Source: a virus
IMG/VR virus record: IMGVR_UViG_3300021960_000320
Span: 1-31,179 of that record
Reading direction: 5' to 3' (one strand)
Length of the DNA stretch: 31,179 nucleotides
A program made the translations under genes and the position numbers. The notes below the pieces were generated by a model. That model was not told the origin of the DNA, searched no databases, and worked only from the letters and a program-made list of their open reading frames with translations. Positions 27,540-31,179 of the stretch are shown piece after piece; the first letter of the stretch is position 1, and each line of letters begins with the position of its first letter.

Positions 27540-28498
27540 AACACGAGAACCTCATTAACCTTGATGAGCAACTAAAGATATTAGACAAAAAACGCGCTGG
27601 GAAACTCAAGCAAGGACTCGGTATAGGTGTTCCGGAATTTGATACGCACATACGTTTAAAGCCAAGAGACTTTACTGTTATAGCGGGTCATGCCAATGTG
27701 GGAAAGACAACCATCGTGCTTTGGATAATGCTCGTATATGCTGTAAAACACGGCACCAAGTGGCTAGTCTATTCATCCGAAAACAATGCCTACTCGCTTA
27801 TTGACAAACTAATAAGTATGAAGATGAGAGAGAAAATAGAACAGGTGTCGGATTTAGAGTTTTACAACGCTAGGGATTTTATACTAGAGCATTTTAAGTT
27901 TGTCAACGATGAAAAGACATACTCTGCTTATGACCTTCTGGAAATTGCCAGGGACATGTTAGACACCTTTCAGTATAACGGGTTTTTAATTGACCCATAC
28001 AACAGTTTGACAAAAGATAGAAACAGATTGCAAGGCCTATCTGTACACGATTACGATTATGAAGTCGCGTCCGAGTTTAGATTGTTTTGTAAAAAATATA
28101 ATGTGTCTATCTTTCTGAACGCACACGGTCAAACTGACGCGCTCAGAAAGTATCATAGCAAGGATGAAGAGTACCTAGGATATCCATTGGAAGGCCATCC
28201 AAGACCATTGGCAATGGCGGACCTAGAGGGCGGCTCTAAATGGGCATCGCGGTGTGACAATATGTGGTGTGTCCATCGATATAGTAGACACGAGAATCTG
28301 TATAATCAATCTCTTATACACGTGAACAAGGTTAAAGAAACCGAATCAGGAGGGACTCCTACATTTTTTAACGAACCAGTTAGACTACAAATGCGTGCTG
28401 GCAACTCGTTCCTGATAGGCGGGAGATATGACCCACTTGTTGATAGTGAAAGAGTAGAAGAGGTTATAAATACAAATCCTAATGACGATATTTTCTAA
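27536..28498 (+). CDS. DnaB/RecA-superfamily replicative helicase-like ATPase (320 aa)
   Basis: Single RecA-fold ATPase without the DnaB N-terminal collar domain. Walker A is GHANVGKTT (51-59) after FTVIA. KWLVYSSENN (75-84) is strand 2. Walker B is NGFLIDPYNSL (148-158). The H-motif is SIFLNAHGQTDALRK (191-205), as in DnaB/KaiC sensors. MADLEGGSKWASRCDNMWCVHRY (in two steps, about 223-245) is the typical region preceding the arginine finger. It ends NPNDDIF. It directly follows the putative loader, with which it should form the replication fork machinery. No primase domain is present. Confidence 0.85.
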   Translation: MKHENLINLDEQLKILDKKRAGKLKQGLGIGVPEFDTHIRLKPRDFTVIAGHANVGKTTIVLWIMLVYAVKHGTKWLVYSSENNAYSLIDKLISMKMREKIEQVSDLEFYNARDFILEHFKFVNDEKTYSAYDLLEIARDMLDTFQYNGFLIDPYNSLTKDRNRLQGLSVHDYDYEVASEFRLFCKKYNVSIFLNAHGQTDALRKYHSKDEEYLGYPLEGHPRPLAMADLEGGSKWASRCDNMWCVHRYSRHENLYNQSLIHVNKVKETESGGTPTFFNEPVRLQMRAGNSFLIGGRYDPLVDSERVEEVINTNPNDDIF

Positions 28499-28797
28499 TG
28501 GATAGAGCACAAAAAATGCTTGTCATCGCGCAGTCAATGGAGATTTTTCAAGCGTGTGAGTGGGTACAAGAATGGTACTCAAAAGCAAAAGATGGAGAAA
28601 ACAAAGAGCGTTTATTTAAAACACTAATGATACTAACTGAAGCAGAACTGACTTTAAAGCATCAATCATATGAAATCGAGAAACTCTCAACAATCATCAC
28701 TGAAGACAGACTTAGACTATCGGCAGCAAATCACGAATCGGAGAACCTTAGAGCAGAAAATACAACACTTCGAGAAAGCATTGACAGCGTATTATGA
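28498..28797 (+). CDS. Unknown helical/coiled-coil protein (99 aa)
   Basis: MDRAQKMLVIAQSMEIFQAC and following; the C-terminal half is a heptad-like coiled coil (NHESENLRAENTTLRESI). It starts on the last base of the helicase stop (TAATG). No family is recognised. Confidence 0.65.
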   Translation: MDRAQKMLVIAQSMEIFQACEWVQEWYSKAKDGENKERLFKTLMILTEAELTLKHQSYEIEKLSTIITEDRLRLSAANHESENLRAENTTLRESIDSVL

Positions 28798-28813
28798 GTA
28801 TACAAAAGAGCTG

Positions 28814-29032
28814 ATGAGTCAAAGTGCATGGATTTTGGTTGGCGAGATTATGTATACATCCAAGGGAAAGTATCGAATAACTGATATTGAATCCGGCTAT
28901 AACGAGAAAATAAATCAGCGAGATTGGATATACATCATGCTTTCTTATGAAAATAACACAACACTAAGCGTCTGGTATACAGACCTTTACGATAATTACA
29001 CCAAGGGCAAGATGGTTTTTATTCGGTTTTGA
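28814..29032 (+). CDS. Unknown beta-rich protein (72 aa)
   Basis: From ATG 28814: MSQSAWILVGEIMYTSKGKY, then ITDIESGYNEKI, and strands WIYIMLSYENNTTLSVWYTD. It looks like a small beta barrel. The open frame extends upstream to an ATG at 28670 inside the previous gene, but that extension is Gln/Arg-rich and looks like out-of-frame translation, so 28814 is preferred. Confidence 0.5.
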   Translation: MSQSAWILVGEIMYTSKGKYRITDIESGYNEKINQRDWIYIMLSYENNTTLSVWYTDLYDNYTKGKMVFIRF

Positions 29033-29045
29033 TTGCTGAAATGAT

Positions 29046-29053
29046 TATGTTTG
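29046..29053 (+). promoter_or_regulatory. Possible internal promoter -7 box
   Basis: TATGTTTG, a full TAnnTTTG match, lies in the 64-nt gap before the SSB-tail gene (ATG 29097), giving a plausible leader of about 40 nt. A TTG at 29029-29031 is closer than the usual 19-21 nt, so the promoter is uncertain. Confidence 0.35.
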
Positions 29054-29096
29054 CCAAGTGTAAGTTTTATTAACCAAACAATCAAATTAGACTTCT

Positions 29097-29339
29097 ATGG
29101 AACAATATAAGAAGTTAGTCGTTGCAGCCGGAAATTATACGGTGCAAGGACAAGAAAAGACACGGTGGATTGAGATTGGCCGTGTGCTGAAAGCACCCAA
29201 TGGTTACAAGGTCAAATTAGACACCATTCCAGTTGATTGGAACGGGTGGGCTGAGATGGTAGACATTGAGCCACGACAGGCTGCTCCAGCCAAAGTTTCT
29301 AAAGCAGAGGTGGTCGCCGCAGATGATTTGCCCTTCTAA
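29097..29339 (+). CDS. Small protein with an SSB-type C-terminal tip (80 aa)
   Basis: The body is beta-rich: KLVVAAGNYTVQGQEKTRWI, EIGRVLKAPNGYKVKLDTIP, VDWNGWAEMVDIEP. A Pro/Ala/Lys linker leads to the C-terminus VVAADDLPF. DDLPF is the classic SSB tip that recruits repair and replication enzymes in bacteria. The body is too short for a standard SSB OB fold, but GRV and WIEIG strands could form a minimal one. It could serve as the phage SSB or a decoy of the host SSB tail. One-base TAATG overlap with the VRR-NUC gene. Confidence 0.7.
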   Translation: MEQYKKLVVAAGNYTVQGQEKTRWIEIGRVLKAPNGYKVKLDTIPVDWNGWAEMVDIEPRQAAPAKVSKAEVVAADDLPF

Positions 29340-29698
29340 TGAAACACGAAGAGTCACGACTTCAGCAAGCATGTGTAAAATGGTTTAGACTGCAATACGC
29401 AGAATATTCCTTATGCCTGTTTGCGATTCCAAATGGAGGAAGGCGTGACAAGATAACTGCTTCCATATTGAAAGGGGAAGGTGTACTCCCCGGAGTAGCC
29501 GACCTCTTTCTTATGGTTCCAAGCAAAGATTATCATGGAATGTGGATTGAAATGAAGACACCAAAAGGAAGGCAAAGCGACTCTCAAAAGGATTTTGAAT
29601 TAATTTCTAAAAACCAAGGATATGAGTATCGAATTGCCAAAACTTTGGATGAATTCCAGTTCGCCATTAATGATTACCTTTGTACAAACCCGAAATGA
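29339..29698 (+). CDS. VRR-NUC domain nuclease (119 aa)
   Basis: PD-(D/E)xK-type nuclease of the VRR-NUC family. N-terminal KHEESRLQQACVKWFRLQ contains the conserved Glu (E4/E5) and Q..cv.w. FAIPNGGRRDK (about 28-38) follows. The catalytic Asp55 is in LPGVADLFL, Glu71 and Lys73 in MWIEMKTPKGRQS, and Q83 lies downstream. Such single-domain phage VRR-NUC proteins cut branched or flapped DNA. It follows the SSB-tail gene with one-base overlap, suggesting joint action in replication or repair. Confidence 0.92.
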   Translation: MKHEESRLQQACVKWFRLQYAEYSLCLFAIPNGGRRDKITASILKGEGVLPGVADLFLMVPSKDYHGMWIEMKTPKGRQSDSQKDFELISKNQGYEYRIAKTLDEFQFAINDYLCTNPK

Positions 29699-29699
29699 A

Positions 29700-29900
29700 A
29701 TGTCATACTATACAGACATGAATGTGCGGGAGCGTATAGACAGCGTTTTGAAAGCCAACGCAAGTATGTTTGCTAACCTCGGAATGGGATGTAGCAAGTC
29801 AGAAATTGAAAAGGCAAAAGTTCAAGAACGCAAAAACTTGAGAGAGGTAAAGCACCTCGACCCAACGTTTGTAGATACGCTTCTTTTGGCTTGTGACTGA
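29700..29900 (+). CDS. Unknown small helical protein (66 aa)
   Basis: MSYYTDMNVRERIDSVLKAN and following, then CSKSEIEKAKVQERKNLREV, charged and helical. The start at 29700 follows the VRR-NUC stop at once. No family is recognised. Confidence 0.6.
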   Translation: MSYYTDMNVRERIDSVLKANASMFANLGMGCSKSEIEKAKVQERKNLREVKHLDPTFVDTLLLACD

Positions 29901-30048
29901 TAATCAGCAACATAAGTCTAAGGGTCTGCCGAAAGGCGGAGAGGGAACCATTGGCCCTGTTGGGAGCGACTTCGTATTTATTTATTGGGATGATTTAGGC
30001 GATAGTCAAGAACACGTAGACAATCAAAATAATGACAACACCACCTGA
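29893..30048 (+). CDS. Small acidic protein with GTG start (51 aa)
   Basis: GTG at 29893 overlaps the previous stop by 8 nt. It reads TDNQQHKSKGLPKGGEGTIG, then SDFVFIYWDDLGD and an Asn/Asp-rich tail. It ends 17 nt inside the next gene. The mid-section looks like a true strand followed by acidic residues. Function unknown. Confidence 0.5.
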   Translation: MTDNQQHKSKGLPKGGEGTIGPVGSDFVFIYWDDLGDSQEHVDNQNNDNTT

Positions 30049-30205
30049 GTTTTGGATTGAAAGACATCCATATATTGTCCTTCACTCTAGTACGTTTTGC
30101 GACTGGATAGTCGTAGACTTAGACAACAATGTTGCTTTTCGCTCTGATTCAAAAAAAGAATGTCAAGACTGGGCACATGAAAAAACACACGAGGCTATAT
30201 CTTGA
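30032..30205 (+). CDS. Small protein of unknown function (57 aa)
   Basis: MTTPPEFWIERHPYIVLHSS, then CDWIVVDLDNNVAFRSDSKK and ECQDWAHEKTH. This strand-strand-helix pattern is similar in spirit to the 48-aa protein at 21092. It overlaps the GTG gene upstream and the HNH gene downstream. Confidence 0.55.
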   Translation: MTTPPEFWIERHPYIVLHSSTFCDWIVVDLDNNVAFRSDSKKECQDWAHEKTHEAIS

Positions 30206-30437
30206 TGAGATGAACTACGATGAAACAGACTTCATACCATGTGAGGTCTGTGGAGTCAAAGCCACAGACATACACCATATAGATGCTAGAGGGATGGGCG
30301 GAAGCAAAACGTCCGACTATATAGAAAATCTAATGGCATTATGTAGAAACTGTCACGAAAGGTGGGGAGATATCAAACATCATAAAGACTTCTTGAGAGA
30401 CGTTCATGAATTAAGAATGTATCAAAAAAGGCGCTAA
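30177..30437 (+). CDS. HNH nuclease (86 aa)
   Basis: Compact HNH endonuclease. Zinc pair C22xxC25 (PCEVCG), catalytic DIHHIDARGMGGSK (31-44; His33/His34), then ENLMALCRNCHERW (50-63) with Asn51, zinc pair C56xxC59 and His60. The start at ATG 30177 (MKKHTRLYLDEM) was chosen; the frame is open further upstream, but that part duplicates the reading of the 57-aa gene. Followed 11 nt later by a zinc-binding protein. Confidence 0.88.
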   Translation: MKKHTRLYLDEMNYDETDFIPCEVCGVKATDIHHIDARGMGGSKTSDYIENLMALCRNCHERWGDIKHHKDFLRDVHELRMYQKRR

Positions 30438-30448
30438 TAACTTAAACG

Positions 30449-30667
30449 ATGGATACGGAACAAGTTAAGACCTGTAACTCTTGCCACCGAGAGTTGCCCG
30501 TAAGTCGATTTAGTCCACAAAAGAAAAACGGAGTATTCGCATACTATAAAGGTCGTTGCAAAGACTGCTATGTAATATATCGCAAACAGCGAGCCGACAA
30601 AGGAACACCAGATGGGGTACGCAAGAAGGAGTCTAACCAATACTGGAAACACATATCATGGCTATGA
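30449..30667 (+). CDS. Zinc-finger protein of the type found beside HNH nucleases (72 aa)
   Basis: TCNSCHRELPVSRF (8-21) and GRCKDCYVIYRKQR (35-48) give C9xxC12 and C37xxC40, a treble-clef-like zinc ribbon usually seen N-terminal to HNH domains (Csc.reLp.s.F.......C..C....r). Here it stands alone after a separate HNH gene, so it may be a split partner or a small DNA-binding protein. Confidence 0.72.
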   Translation: MDTEQVKTCNSCHRELPVSRFSPQKKNGVFAYYKGRCKDCYVIYRKQRADKGTPDGVRKKESNQYWKHISWL

Positions 30668-30732
30668 GTTGGATGTTGGGAGGCGGTGGGTTAATGGATG
30701 ATGGAAGCCGTCTCCCCCACTCAGTATTATGA
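30658..30732 (+). CDS. Very small Gly/Met-rich frame (24 aa)
   Basis: MAMSWMLGGGGLMDDGSRLP and following. It overlaps the previous gene by 10 nt and is almost wholly inside a long hairpin (30678-30716). It may be a real micropeptide or only a by-product of the structured region. Confidence 0.25.
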   Translation: MAMSWMLGGGGLMDDGSRLPHSVL

Positions 30733-30790
30733 GTCATAAAAAGAGCTAATACGGCTCAAAGTGTAAAGTAAATGAGCCACAAAGTGTAAA
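30678..30790 (+). other. Structured intergenic region with hairpins and an 11-nt repeat
   Basis: GGGAGGCGG (30678-30686) pairs with CCGTCTCCC (30708-30716, one G-U). CTCA/TGAG (30720-30733) and GGCTCA/TGAGCC (30753-30778) follow. CAAAGTGTAAA occurs twice (30757-30767 and 30780-30790). No T run follows any stem, so these are not ordinary terminators. Confidence 0.5.
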
Positions 30791-30816
30791 ACAAAAACCT
30801 TTAACACCAACGAGAA

Positions 30817-30999
30817 ATGAAACAAGGAACATTAGTTTGGGTACTTGCTGAAGTAAGCGAATACCAAGAGACCAACACTATGGAGGATACTATCATTGTA
30901 GAGCCTCAAGGAACGAAGGCATTGCCTTACTACGCACCTACGGAATTCGTAAAGGAACTCACTCAGGTAGAGATTGATGAATTGTCTTTAACCCTTTAA
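30817..30999 (+). CDS. Unknown small acidic protein (60 aa)
   Basis: MKQGTLVWVLAEVSEYQETN, then TIIVEPQGTKALPYYAPTEF and an acidic end. Beta-rich. It is preceded by the first CCTTTAACAC leader. No family is recognised. Confidence 0.6.
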   Translation: MKQGTLVWVLAEVSEYQETNTMEDTIIVEPQGTKALPYYAPTEFVKELTQVEIDELSLTL

Positions 31000-31010
31000 C
31001 ACCAAATGAA

Positions 31011-31130
31011 ATGAACCAATGCAAATGCACTGCCCCTACTATCGCTACAAAAGTTAGCGAGAACGGAATATACTCATACTGCACAAAGTGTGCGGAAGAA
31101 GTAGAAACCTTTAACACAAAAGAGAAATGA
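31011..31130 (+). CDS. Small zinc-ribbon-like protein (39 aa)
   Basis: MNQCKCTAPTIATKVSENGI then SYCTKCAEEV: C4xC6 and C24xxC27 could form a small zinc ribbon. It lies between two leader repeats and overlaps the next start (ATGA). Function unknown. Confidence 0.55.
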   Translation: MNQCKCTAPTIATKVSENGIYSYCTKCAEEVETFNTKEK

Positions 31131-31179
31131 AGACACCAATGCAAGAAATGTTTGACCAACTGAAAGCGTCAAGAAAGGA
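31127..31179 (+). CDS. Gene start cut by the window edge
   Basis: Opens MKTPMQEMFDQLKASRK after the third leader repeat and runs off the right end. If the window end were joined to its start, this frame would stop after four further codons, giving a 21-aa peptide. Confidence 0.4.
   Translation, partial: MKTPMQEMFDQLKASRK

Larger units (their letters stand above)
30798..31130 (+). repeat. Three copies of a start-site leader repeat
   Basis: CCTTTAACAC followed by an A-rich linker and GAAATGA occurs at 30798-30820, 30993-31014 and 31108-31130. Each copy ends in the ATG of a gene (30817, 31011, 31127). Copies 2 and 3 overlap the coding end of the preceding gene. They look like a shared translation-initiation leader. 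Confidence 0.65.

Noticed and set aside
28670-28813. Longer N-terminus for the 72-aa protein
   Set aside because: The added residues are Gln/Arg/Ser-rich and are read out of frame from the well-behaved coiled-coil gene upstream.

Overview
The window looks like most or all of a small tailed-bacteriophage genome (or a large piece of one) infecting a member of the Bacteroidota. The reasons are: a terminase, portal, scaffold and capsid block; a lysis block; a compact replication and recombination block; dense overlapping small genes; and almost no Shine-Dalgarno sequences. Several intergenic regions carry the Bacteroidota-type -7 box TAnnTTTG (2075-2082 minus, 10321-10328, 17105-17112, 22973-22980, 29046-29053), and one gene resembles the Bacteroidota-associated DUF3127 family. 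The standard genetic code works throughout. No integrase, DNA polymerase, tape measure or tail-tube gene was recognised.

Layout. (1) 116-10304, minus strand: virion genes, transcribed right to left as a 201-aa TerS-position protein, TerL, portal, acidic scaffold, major capsid protein, a 307-aa protein, and three baseplate/fibre-like proteins. Intrinsic terminators follow the capsid gene, the 307-aa gene and the fibre gene. (2) 10358-13877, plus strand: small conserved phage proteins, an endonuclease VII-like resolvase, then lysis and envelope genes (DUF5675-like, two small membrane proteins, a cysteine-less thioredoxin-like protein, a lysozyme-like muramidase, a probable unimolecular spanin). 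(3) 13869-16606, minus strand: two small unknowns, a 344-aa Gly/Ala-rich protein, tRNA-Arg(TCT), a small hydrophobic protein and a GroES-like protein that appears to hold two co-chaperonin folds. (4) 16607-17158: a divergent, partly GC-rich, hairpin-rich intergenic region with a good promoter. (5) 17159-31179, plus strand: the early/middle region. It starts with a lysine-rich gene built almost entirely of tandem perfect hairpins, then a MoxR-like AAA+ ATPase with a possible VWA-like partner, many small genes, a transcriptional break (terminators and promoter at 22245-22980), and a replication/recombination operon: HTH protein, HNH nuclease, OB-like protein, tRNA-CAT, YqaJ exonuclease, DUF3127/SSB-like protein, replication initiator, DnaB-like helicase, SSB-tail protein and VRR-NUC nuclease. 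It ends with small zinc-binding and HNH proteins.

How it fits together. The early block should replicate and recombine the genome. The initiator gene carries a palindrome cluster in its inter-domain linker, reminiscent of the lambda O origin. A 24/26 match to part of that cluster lies in opposite orientation 11 kb away, beside the GroES-like gene. The late block packages DNA and builds the head, with the GroES-like protein as a likely folding helper. The lysis block opens a Gram-negative-type envelope.

The strongest unexplained signals are the hairpin array at 17201-17598, the dispersed 26-bp element, the AAA+/VWA-like module, the double GroES-like fold, and an attenuator or pseudoknot at 22245-22303. 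All calls are from reading the sequence; no database search was run.
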